Of a stretch of 63,647 bases of DNA, positions 1 to 9,820 are shown piece by piece (position 1 is the first letter of the stretch; the number at the start of each line of letters is the position of its first letter). Source of the stretch: Bifiguratus adelaidae. Taxonomy: Eukaryota; Mucoromycota; Endogonomycetes; Endogonales. Under the pieces are notes generated by a model. That model was not told where the DNA came from and searched no databases. It saw only the letters and a list, made by a program, of their open reading frames with translations. Both the position numbers and the translations under genes were made by a program. Where the stretch lies: positions 1-63,647 of the forward strand of contig MVBO01000083.1 of the NCBI GenBank assembly GCA_002261195.1, given 5' to 3'.

Positions 1-236
1 ATCGTGATTCATCACCTGGTGCAAACTAGCGATGTTACGTGTATGTGTATACGTAGCATCGCTATGAGACATGTTGTCGTGCTTGACAAACACAGTCCAT
101 ATTCCACCATCATCTCATGGGGTGCGCAAGCTGTCATGATGTCAAGGATCCTTTCCATGAGCTATCCAACAGCGCATCATTACGGCACAGAGGTGAGAAA
201 AGGAAATTTACGCGCGCCTCTTCTTGGACTTTGTGC
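1..236. other. Unassigned left edge
   Basis: No complete gene could be supported in these first 236 bases. Two short frames run into the PQ-loop gene that follows. One begins at an ATG at 137 and could be an alternative first exon of that gene, spliced from a GTGAGA donor at about 193 to a CTACAG acceptor just before 271, which would keep the frame. Confidence 0.4.
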
Positions 237-1219
237 ATGGCCATCACTGATGCATTTCATGCGGGGCTACAGCTGGCCATGGTGGTGGGACCAGTGGTTG
301 GCTATGTGGATCAATACTTTATCATGCGACGGACTCGCACGAGTGAAGGTTTCAACATTGCCACCTGTGGAGTGCTCATGACATCAAGGCAAGTCACTTG
401 CTTCTAACCGTAGGGCCGATAGGCGCGGTACATAAGCCTTGTTTGTAACACGTCGCTCTATAGCATTGTTCGCATATTCTTTTGGCTAGGAAAACGCTTC
501 GATACGACCCTCCTATTCCAATCCATTGTCATGATTGCCGTCCAATTTGTCCTCTTGGAAGCCGTGATACGACATCGACCTACAGGCTACCAACCACTTC
601 AAGTACCTACTTCACCCATACGCCACCACCATACCTTTTCCGATACGTCCTCTGCCCATTCTCAAGAATCTGATGCCTCTAGCATTGACTTCACACCTGA
701 ATATCCACCAACATCCAAGCGAACTTGGCGGACATGGGCGAGCAGGTTCTGGGCCTGGAATGCCTTTAGCGATTACCTCTTGTTTCTTGGCCTCTTCACC
801 GCTGCATTTGCGCTTCTTTATCTGCTGTTAGGTGGCTACAATTGGTTCGTAGAGCTCCTGGGATTCATTAGCCTTGGCATCGAAGCTACCGTGCCGATGC
901 CACAATGGTGGATGAACTTCCGTCGAAAGGACGTGGATGGTTTCTCTATTCTCATTCTGGGTTCATGGGTAAGTTGGATGCTATAGCATGCCAGCAGAGG
1001 TTGACGATATTCTATGCATAGTTCCTGGGTGACTCCTTCAAGTTCTTTTACTTTATCTATACACATTCGCCTCTACAGTTTATTCTGTGCGGAGCCATTC
1101 AATTATCGGTGGATGTCGGCATTGTTGTCCAATTTTTTTTATATTCTCGGTCACTGCGTCGTCGACTCGGTCTTAAAGTAGATGATCTTCCATACATTGA
1201 AGATGATTTGGTTGTCTAA
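237..1219 (+). CDS. ANY1: PQ-loop repeat membrane protein, ANY1/SLC66A2 family
   Basis: Three exons: 237-388, 464-968 and 1022-1219, giving 284 aa. The family consists of small seven-helix membrane proteins with two PQ-loop repeats; the yeast member Any1/Cfs1 works in endosomes and Golgi and genetically opposes phospholipid flippases. The first PQ-loop is GPVVGYVDQY followed by IMRRTRTSEGF; the second is ATVPMPQWWMNFRRKDVDGF, then a helix ending in LGDSFKFFYF. A Ser-rich, proline-containing cytosolic loop separates the repeats. Intron 1 is a GC-AG intron (donor AAG|GCAAGT); accepting it joins VLMTS to SIVRIFFWLG, a junction conserved in the family. The start is the ATG at 237; an alternative spliced start at 137 or 158 also keeps frame. 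The family call is firm; the N terminus is uncertain. Confidence 0.82.
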
Positions 1220-1343
1220 ATGTCGTTGTAGAATACAAGCGTGAAGAATCACCCCGCAATTTTAACTTGCTCGATTCGGAAGAGCTTGGTCAGCAAGTGT
1301 GAGGTTTTCGCTTTGAGCGTTTATTGATCGTTTTGTTGATACT

Positions 1344-3286
1344 ATGTCGACATTTGAGACGTACGACTTTGACAAGGATCAGCGCTTCCTCAAAGGACTG
1401 CCTACCCTACTCAATGGTCTGTTAGAATCCGTAAAGCGGAATGGCGAGGCCATTGACAAGGAGACGTACGAGAAGGAGGTGTTGCGAGCCAAAGCATACT
1501 ATTATGACCGGTAAGTGCTCGGAAACACACAAGACGATGACACGGCGCTCACGGTTCCGGCTAGTTTTGTGTCCTCTTTCGATATCCAAGGGTACATGAC
1601 GCAGAAAGAGAATGAAAAGAAAGCGTCGGCGTCGGCCTGTCCCTATGCTCACTTATGGCAAAACAAGGGCAGTGGTTCGAGTAAGTCACCCGTTTGATAT
1701 TAAGAGTCATGGTTGACCGTTTGCGCGTAGGCGATGTGATGGGCACGCAGGCAGGCGACCTTAAGCAGCAAATCCGAGTTCAATCGGCACCTTCCGGTCA
1801 AGGTGCTCTACATGTCATCTTCTCCTCCCCAAAGACCGACAGTTGTTTCACCATTCGGAACATCGCTCAAGTGTATCACTGTGTGCATCGCGCAAGGGAG
1901 GATGCCGACGTTACCTCACTGTTTCTGTCCGGCACGTACAAGGCACCCAAAGCAGATATGCCCGTACCCACGTCGGAAATCAGAACCGTAGATACACACA
2001 TCTTCTCTCAGGGCGTGCCCATTCTCGAGACAGTCGACTATGCATTGTCGCAGTCCACATCGTCGGATGCAAGTGCATCATCACCGGTCGATATTTGTAA
2101 CAAGCATGTGGATCGTTTGCTGGACACGTATTTTCACCTCATTCACAAATTGGACATGTTCCGTAAAGACAAGCCTACGGTCGTCTTTCTTGATGGAGCC
2201 GTCCCGCTCTCGATGGTGGAATTTGTCGATACAACCACTATTCGGGTAGCCACAGAGCGCGCCTTGTTCAACCCTTCGATGCTCTCTGCGGAATCGATGG
2301 TGAATCCGGTAATTGGCTTGACGGCATTGGTTGCTCTAGAAAAACGCGCTCGATCCGCCCGTAGTTCGTCTCCTCGAAAGTCTTTTGCGCAGGGCATGGC
2401 CTTATATCTTGCCTTTCAAGAGCCTTCCTTTATTTTGCGTGGTCCTGATCTGTTACGACTGGGCTTCATCGATACCTTCATCCCATCCTCCAATCTCAAG
2501 GACACCATCAAGACGACATGGACAAATTCGGCTTGTCCAAACCCAGGCACAGAAGATGCTATCCGCTTGTATCTGGAAACGGAGCGTGCATATGCGGGGC
2601 CAGCTAAAATTGACGTGTGGCAGCAAGAAATCGAAGAATGCTTTGGGGTAAGTCGACTTGCCTGTATTCGTGGGTCCGCGGCACTCACGAGGTGTTAGGA
2701 TGCCGTAAGCGCTGCTGATGTGCTGGAAAGGCTGGTCAAGATGGATAACAAGTGGACCAATGCATTGCGGTCCCATTTGGAGGCACAGGACCCGCTTCGG
2801 CTTGAGGTAGGATGAGCCTGGCATAATGACATGGACAGGTGTTGACACCAAAGCATTTTCATATAACAGATCATTTATCAAGCGCTCAAAAAAGCCCAAG
2901 ATTTGAGCTTTGAAGAGTGTTTGGTGCTTCAGGACACCATTGGCAAGAATTGGCGACGCGAGAATGCAGAAGGCTCCAAGTACGGAGCATGGCTGGAAGG
3001 CCTTGTTAATGGCGAATACTCTGTCCGTGATCAAGGCAAGGCGCAAGGCAACACCGAGATCACTGACGAAACCGACGTCATTGACCTGGCGAGACGCTTC
3101 CTCGCACCACTTGGCGATGACGAAGCAAAGCTTTCGTTGCAAGAGTCGGATGCTCATATGGGTCTTCAAGTGGACGGCTATGAACCACAAGAACAAGCAG
3201 ACGAAGCCCTACACGTAGACAATATCACCATTTTCGAGTGCCCTGTGACGGGCGACGTGGGACCCATGCCAGGCAACCATCCATAG
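1344..3286 (+). CDS. Enoyl-CoA hydratase/HIBCH-fold protein with unusual N and C termini, probable pseudoenzyme
   Basis: Five exons: 1344-1510, 1565-1680, 1731-2647, 2699-2806 and 2870-3286, giving 574 aa. The middle resembles 3-hydroxyisobutyryl-CoA hydrolases, including the mitoribosomal relative mS47/Ehd3. It contains KPTVVFLDGAV, IRVATERALF, then a G-x-A-L-Y-L helix with a LRGPDLLRLGFIDTF segment, and the C-terminal pattern of a helix followed by W-x-N-A-L and a DPLRLE segment. The oxyanion-hole glycines expected after LDG (normally MGGG) read PLSM here, and the Glu-Thr/GLFPDVG block is absent, so hydrolase activity looks lost. The first 95 residues are acidic and unlike a mitochondrial presequence; they end in ACPYAHLWQ. 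The C terminus holds FECPVTGDVGP. I do not recognise either flank. The gene is tail to tail with the RFX gene, 4 bp apart. Confidence 0.6.
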
Positions 3287-3290
3287 TCTT

Positions 3291-5189
3291 TCAATGTACA
3301 AGTCTCATTTTCTCTTCCACGAACCATGTAACGATAACGTGTAAACTAACGGCAATCTGTGTCAATTGATCTAGTGTTCGCCTACTCGAAGCGTACAGCA
3401 CGCAGGCTGTGCCTTGTATAGTCTGAATCATTGGGGCAAATGTATCAAGCAAAGAGGCGGCGGACGTGTTGGGAGTCTTTTGAACAAGGGAGTACGCATT
3501 AAACCCCCGAGCTAGAAAGAAGATGGACTTACCTCCAAATAAGCGTCGACCATGTCTTGCACACCCTTGGCCCACACGTTTCTGGGCATTTTTCTACGCA
3601 AATGATAGGGCACCGTGTGATACACTAATCCAATGAGAAAGAGAGTATTAAACGCAAGGACCCTACCGAATTGAAAGAGGATGTCGGATGCGACAATGTC
3701 GTGCGAGGACCGACAGGCGATCCCCGACCTTCCAGCTTGCACGTTTTCCAAGCACTTTTTCCAATCGTCAGCCAGCGATAGGCGTTCGCTGGGATAATGC
3801 TCAGCGACACGGGATTCCAACAGATACAAATGAGCGTGCACGTAAAGAACTCGGAGAAGACGACGATGGAGGTTCTGAAGCAAGTCTGACACTGTGCTTA
3901 ATTTCAAACTTTGGGAACCATGGGCCACTCACCACGGAGCCTTGGAGGAAGGACAACGTCTAGTGGCCGTGCATCGTCTCTCTCCCTCGTATCATGTAAC
4001 TGTCGGTCCATCATGACGTGCCTTAGATGCATGTAATTATCCAACGACATCTCCGATGCGGTCGTTGGGTAATAATGTTGCAGCAATGTCTAGGATATAA
4101 GGTTGCTGTCAGAAATCTCTAGACTCACCTCAATACCCCGCTGCAAATGATGAGAAATGCATTCAATGTCTTTGTCGTACAAGCAAGAGGCATTCCAAAA
4201 GTTCATGTGGCTATCGAATGCTTCATGATATCGAGCATCTGCGTATTGTTGGATGACTATGCTTATGTAGCGAGCAATACGGTCACTCTGATTGGATCCT
4301 TGATGCCATGCGTTTGTGCTGCCGTTGACAAGACGGGGTACGTCTTCGCCGTTGCGGCGCTCTTGTCTCACCTGCGAAATCCGGGATCTGGGTTGGGATA
4401 TGGATAGACCATCAACCGGAGGCCAGATGCAGGGAATTGCAGCCCGAAACGAATTTTGTACTGTGTGTTCCCTGCTGTCGCACTTCGTTTGACCACTTGT
4501 TGACGTCGACGATGAGGAGCTTTTGCAATGCTGTAGTGCATGTAATGGTACCATATTGGCCAGGATATACTCACGTTGATGCATCCGCAGAAGTTGATGC
4601 CGTTGTCGTATCGACGGCTTTGTCTTTACGTGCCTGACGGTTGTCGCTGGCTTGCTCTCGAGCTACAATACCAGCGTAATGGTATTGGCTCTTTTTGCGC
4701 TCTCCTAAGCGCCGCGTACTGATATGTGGAAACACGATGCGGATGAGTTTCCCCAGAGTGGCATTATTCACAGGTTGCATTCCGTATTGATGGCAGCTCT
4801 GCAAGTATGCCGAATACACCGAGGATCGTGCAATTGCCGGACAGGAAGATGTCCCAGTAACGTACGCGGCGTTTAGCCTTAATCACGTTGACTTTAGGCC
4901 AACACAGGCACAATAAACATGCTTACCAGCACATTGCAAAGGAGCGTCGGGCTCTTTCTTCCTCCAATTGGGTCGTCGATTCTCTCAATTTTCGGGACCA
5001 ATCCGCCAGCTTTGCTTCCCCGCTTTCAATATCGCGTTCATCGTCCATATCACTATAGGCGTCGCTGTCGCCCTTGTCGGACCAGCCATCTGAGTCATAT
5101 TCAGACGCAGAGTTGTGTCTCCTGCTGTAACGCCGGCGTTTACTCAGGAAAGACATTGCGGAGTCTATCCGCAACGCAGTTTTTATCAT
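3291..5189 (-). CDS. RFX-type winged-helix transcription factor
   Basis: Eight exons read leftward: 5189-4927, 4877-4575, 4530-4372, 4318-4129, 4089-3933, 3891-3667, 3624-3533 and 3476-3291, giving 524 aa. The DNA-binding domain is clear across the first junction: WLNAAYVTGTSS, then SSVYSAYLQSC, NNATLGKLIRIVFP and STRRLGERKKSQYHYAGI, the hallmark RFX winged helix that binds X-box DNA. It lies about 80 residues from the N terminus, after an acidic, Ser/Asp-rich segment and a short coiled coil. The remaining roughly 350 residues carry the weakly conserved helical region found in Crt1/Rfx1 proteins, including QQYADARYHEAFDSHMNFW. The exon order is supported by frame through all joins; introns 5 and 6 would be only 41 and 42 nt. 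The first in-frame ATG is at 5189; another at 5156 is possible. Yeast Crt1 represses DNA-damage genes, but the target genes here are unknown. Confidence 0.8.
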
Positions 5190-5692
5190 GCCATCATTCA
5201 GATAAAGTGAGCCATCAATCACTGGCGGAGGTCAAACACAATGGATACAGGTCAATGTAGTCTTGAGTATCAGCAAGACTTGCACCTATGCAAGACTTGA
5301 ACGACAGACAACGCATTCTATGCGCAGTCAAGAGCGTTGCCGAGACTGTTGATCGACGTGTTTGGAACGTCATTATTGCTTTCTAGCGAAAAGTGTCATG
5401 CAATGATGTAATGACACGTATTTAGTTGCATGTGTCTAGTACTTGGTAAGTTCAAAGGAATATCATATCGCATACAGAGTACAGGTTGCTCAGCGTGCCG
5501 CTCAGCAGCATTGAACCACGGCAAGTTTCCAGGTACGAGTTGGACAATCCACCATAAAAGGCAAATAGTGTGTGACTCGCTAATCTGTGTGAAATTTTAG
5601 CTCGTTCGAGACTTTGGCTCGCCGAGGCCGAACCGCACTTGCACTTGCTCTTTCTCTACCTTCATCTCTGATAGTCATTTACACAAGTCGGT
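5190..5692. other. Divergent intergenic region between RFX and FGGY genes
   Basis: About 500 bases separate two head-to-head genes. I find no open frame of note, no tRNA and no repeat. It presumably carries both promoters and leaders; an AT-rich stretch at 5390-5470 is the most promoter-like part, but I cannot assign a motif. Confidence 0.4.
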
Positions 5693-7660
5693 ATGACCGA
5701 GGCCAATTCCGCTAAAAGGCCTTGTTTTCTAGGCATAGACGTCGGCACTGGGTGAGTACATGTCCCAGCGCGGATAATCCTCCGTGCTGTACGGAGACCG
5801 GAGGAGCTGGTTTGTCAAATGGGGCGCTGTCACTAACGTATCGCGTTTTCTAGATCCGCAAGAGCTGCGGTGATTGATCACAAGGGAAACATACTAGGAC
5901 TACATGTCACGGCGACCACTACATGGAATCCGCGTCACGAAATCTATCAACAATCCACCGATAATATATGGGCCGCAATTTGTCAATCAACAGCGGAGGC
6001 CATCAAAAAGGCAGGGACAAATCCAGAGGACATCAAAGGCGTCGGGTTTGACGCTACTTGCTCCCTCGCTGTTCTGGATAGGGAGGGCAATCCGATGAGT
6101 GTGGATGTTGAAACAAATTTCGAGGACAATACTAAAAATATCATTCTCTGGGCCGATCATCGTGCGAACGAACAAGCCAGTCGTATTAACGCAACCAATC
6201 ACCCGGTACTGAAATATGTTGGTGATAAAATAAGCTTGGAAATGGAGGTGCCCAAGATGTTGTGGCTCAAAGAGAACATGCCGGCGGAAAAATGGCAGCG
6301 CATTGGACACTTCTTTGATCTGCCCGACCTTTTGACTTTTAAAGCCACAGGTTCGCTGGAACGGTCCACGTGCTCACTCACATGCAAGTGCTCATTCGTA
6401 CCGCCTGGTATTGAAGAGTCAAAAGGATGGAATGCGGACTTCTTTAAGGCAATCGGTTTGCAAGATTTCGTCGACGAGAATTTTGAGCGAGTTGGAGGTA
6501 TTCCGGACGAGACAGGAAAGGTCTTGTTTGCTGGCGACAAGGTCGGATCAGGACTTTCTGCTCAGGGAGCAAAGGATCTCGGCTTACTGGAAGGAACACC
6601 AGTCGGATCAGGCGTGATTGACGCTTACGCTGGCGCCATCGCTACCCTCGGTGCTAGTACACAGGCTGAGAAAGCCGACTTCCTCGGTAAAGGAACGCGG
6701 GAAAGCATGTTGGAGATGGGGGCGAACCGCCTTGCCATTATCTGTGGAACTTCAAGCTGTCACATTGCCATGGCGCCTGGTCCTATCTTCGTTCCTGGGG
6801 TTTGGGGACCCTACAAATCCGTACTTCTTCCTACAATGTGGTGCGCCGAAGGCGGTCAATCGTCTACTGGCCAACTCATAGATCATATTCTGTCAACACA
6901 TGCGGCTTATTCGCAGGCGCAAACGCTCGCGAGGTCCACCAAAACCAACATTTACGCTCTTCTCAACCAACATCTCGTCTCCTTGGCAGAGAAGAGACGT
7001 GTCAAATACGTGGAGCTCCTTGTCAAGGACCTTCATATCTATCCCGACTATCACGGCAACCGATCTCCTCTGGCAGATCCAAGTTTGCGCGGTGTTCTAG
7101 TCGGACAGTCTCTCGACGCGTCTCTAGACGATTTGGCTCTCAAGTATTACGCAACGCTACAAGCCATCTCTTGTCAAACTCGTCATATTTTGGAATCACT
7201 GAACAGCAAGGGATATACCATAGATACGCTTTGCCTCTCTGGTGGTCTCTGCAAGAACGATCTCTTTGTCAAACTGCACGCTGATATCACACGTTGCAAA
7301 GTCGTTCTCCCAGAATCCATTGAAGGCGCCGTCGTCATTGGTGCAGCTTTCTTGGGTGCGAAAGCTGCCGGTCTTCAACCCAAGAAAGCCGGAACATCCG
7401 GCAAGCCTGTCATGAATAGCCAAGACAATGAGCGGCAACCCAATGGAGGCATGGGGGACAAGGAAGAGGTCGACCTGGGCTTGTGGGATGTCATGGTGGA
7501 ACTCGGTAATGCCGGTAAAACGGTTCATCCAACCCAAGAGAAGGAATTGGTGGACTTTTGTGAGCGCAAGTACAAGGTCTTCCACATGATGTTAGAGGAT
7601 CAAAAGAAGTACCGCAACGTCATGAATGGTGACACTTCCAAAGTCATGACAACCTCGTGA
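5693..7660 (+). CDS. FGGY: FGGY-family carbohydrate kinase (D-ribulokinase type)
   Basis: Two exons, 5693-5751 and 5854-7660, giving 621 aa; the junction rebuilds the phosphate-binding loop GIDVGTGSARAAVID. This matches eukaryotic FGGY and yeast Ydr109c, which phosphorylate D-ribulose. Further motifs are GVGFDATCSLAVLD, WADHRANEQASRIN, the central GTSSCHIAM and WCAEGGQSSTG segment, and the adenosine-motif region LSGGLCKNDLF near residue 475. Both FGGY domains are complete, so the enzyme should be active. It is about 70 residues longer than the human protein; the extra length lies mainly in a Lys/Gly-rich segment about 75 residues before the C terminus. Sugar specificity is inferred from family resemblance. 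Confidence 0.9.
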
Positions 7661-7842
7661 ACACGATGTAAATTATCGTTAGAAATGTCTCAATCCAAGT
7701 CATTCAATTCATTTCAAAGAAATGACCGTCACATCCTTGCTGAAAAGTGCGGGGGCCAACTATTTTATGCTGAACGAATCTCAGTGTTCCCTAGGACACT
7801 GTATACACTACCGGCTGCTTCAGAAGAGAGCGGACTATCAAC

Positions 7843-8862
7843 ATGTCCAAGTTGGTTTCAACTACGTATAACATCGAGGACGCTTTCACACCCTCGGAAA
7901 GTAACGGTGCGCACCACCCCGACAAACCGCCAAAGTCGCCGACGGTGCACTTTAGCGATGTCGTGGGTACAACTCCTCCACTAGAAGTCGCGACAAGCAA
8001 CCTACCAGCAACCACAACGCCGCCTCCGTCCGCCGAAGTCAAGGCCCACGCCATTCCAAACACTATCCTCGTTCCGCTAGTGCACCGTGAGAACGAGTTG
8101 CGCGAGCTTATGCGACGAAACCGAGATTTCTACGGCTTATTGCACCATCATCTGACATCTAGGTCTGAAGAAGCATGGCAAGAATTCAAATCCGTGCTGT
8201 ACGCCAAACGAGAGCTCATGCCAGATCGTGAATGGATACAAGAAATTGAACGTTTTCTCGACTCGACACCTTCCATCCTCATCAAGCTCAAGGAGCTCAT
8301 TGGTTATGAAGAAGATGAGGAAGAGCCCGACTCAGCCGAGGTATCAGAGGATGATGAGGGGGATCTTGTTAAGCCGGGACACAAGGTACCTCAGCATGAT
8401 AACATCGAATTGTGTTGCATCCGTGCCTATCCAAATCGAGTCGCCACGCTTCAACCACGCTATCGCCAATTTTTTTTCATGGCCAAAGCATGTCTATCTC
8501 AGAATGAAATCCCTGGGATTACGAGTCGTCGTGGATCTCATGTACATCCGTCCGTGTTTTTGCAACGCGTCCAAGAAGGTGAAACACCAAGCGATAGCGA
8601 AATGTCGGATATTTTGGATGAACTGGAAGCGCGAGCGCAAGAGCATCAAACACAACGATTCCAAGATGACGATGAAGAGACGAGACAATATCGTGAATTT
8701 ATCAATGTCCTGACTACTCCGAGACGCGATATGTCCGACAATGCATGGGAGCAGAGTGTGGAGGACAGCCTGGAGCATTGGCCTGCCCTTCTCAAGCAGT
8801 TGAGGGAGATTGTGGAACGAGAAGTACAGGATGCACGGGCTACCGATACGCAAGTCGAATAA
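7843..8862 (+). CDS. Orphan acidic protein with an internal duplication
   Basis: A single exon of 339 aa with no recognised domain. The first 75 residues are Pro/Thr-rich and probably disordered. A helical unit occurs twice, at residues 115-154 (starting FKSVLYAKREL) and 286-325 (starting FINVLTTPRRD). Both copies follow the pattern F-x2-VL-x3-R-x-hydrophobic-x-D-x2-W-x4-E-x2-L-x3-P-x-hL-x-hL-x-E-h. An acidic run near residues 156-174 (EEDEEEPDSAEVSEDDEG) and a more divergent segment (YRQFFFMAKACL) lie between them. The spacing of aromatic and leucine positions recalls small four-helix protein-interaction modules such as PAH domains, but that is only a resemblance. ATG at 7843 is the first start in frame. 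Confidence 0.7.
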   Translation: MSKLVSTTYNIEDAFTPSESNGAHHPDKPPKSPTVHFSDVVGTTPPLEVATSNLPATTTPPPSAEVKAHAIPNTILVPLVHRENELRELMRRNRDFYGLLHHHLTSRSEEAWQEFKSVLYAKRELMPDREWIQEIERFLDSTPSILIKLKELIGYEEDEEEPDSAEVSEDDEGDLVKPGHKVPQHDNIELCCIRAYPNRVATLQPRYRQFFFMAKACLSQNEIPGITSRRGSHVHPSVFLQRVQEGETPSDSEMSDILDELEARAQEHQTQRFQDDDEETRQYREFINVLTTPRRDMSDNAWEQSVEDSLEHWPALLKQLREIVEREVQDARATDTQVE

Positions 8863-9820
8863 GACATGTATATTTCTGTATAGGTTTTGCAATTGTATTA
8901 TAAGGTAGCAGCCATTGTTTATAAGGAAACAGCTCACGTCGCAACGTTGTAAAGGTAGCGTATTGTTTCCCATGAAGATGATTTATACTCTCCTGGCCCT
9001 CGCATTCCTTGTCCGAGTCATTATTTGCACGGAAATTACCGGCACCTAGCCTTTGTTCACATTGTCGTCATCTCTTATTCGGGCACTGTGTAGCCAAACC
9101 ACTGTTAAGCACAGAGAATGGGACAAGATTGCACCTGACGGCTTGAGCAATCCATTCAATCATTGAATAGGAGGTACAGCGAATCATCCACACGCAGGGG
9201 GTTCCGTGTATGTATGGTGACTTGACCGTTCTGCATTTGTCATGTCCACGCAAATCCTTCAAACGATATGCCTTTCACCCCTTTCCAGGACCCTTACAGG
9301 GCTAACGTAAAAGGCGTCGTTACACCGTTAATTTTACGGCACCAACAGATGAGCAGACACACCGATCTTTCAAGAGCTCATCTCTCGACGCTACTTGGCA
9401 TGCATGACTCGCACTCCAGTCGCTGTCAACCATCCTCGCATCTTCCTTACTGACTCTGTAGCACTTACACCCATCCAGTTTCTCTCCACTCTAAGCGCTG
9501 AGACTTGGAATTTCAGTTTCACAATAAAGTGCCTTTAGAGCGATCGAGATCTTTTGACCGTCTTTTCCACTTCTTTTTCGACCTTTCCCCCCTCTCTCTC
9601 CCTCTGAGCTCCGAGCTCGTTCCTTGTGAGGTACTGGCCAATCGTGCAGCAAGGATCATAAGTTGCAAGTGTCTTGTTCCTCCTTGATCCATTTACAGTT
9701 TCCAACGAGTGTCGGAATATCTTGTACCATTTTCATACGAATACGAATTTAGACGACCTTGACTCGGCTTTCTTCCACCTCGCTAACGAATACTTAGGCA
9801 CAATCCGGGCGCCGACTCCG
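8863..9820. other. Long intergenic region upstream of the FLVCR-like gene
   Basis: Nearly 1 kb between two genes on the same strand. No convincing frame, tRNA or repeat was seen. The right part is pyrimidine-rich and is listed separately; the left part should hold the 3' end of the repeated-orphan transcript. Confidence 0.4.
9563..9612 (+). promoter_or_regulatory. CT-rich promoter/leader tract of the FLVCR-like gene
   Basis: This stretch is almost pure pyrimidine on the coding strand, including a C6 run followed by repeated TCTC. It lies about 210 bases before the start codon at 9821. CT boxes near transcription starts are common in fungal genes, and similar tracts precede at least three other genes in this window. 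Confidence 0.45.

Noticed and set aside
4-381. 125-codon frame at the left edge
   Set aside because: It is out of frame with the PQ-loop motifs that the neighbouring frame encodes across the same bases, and it has no recognised motif.
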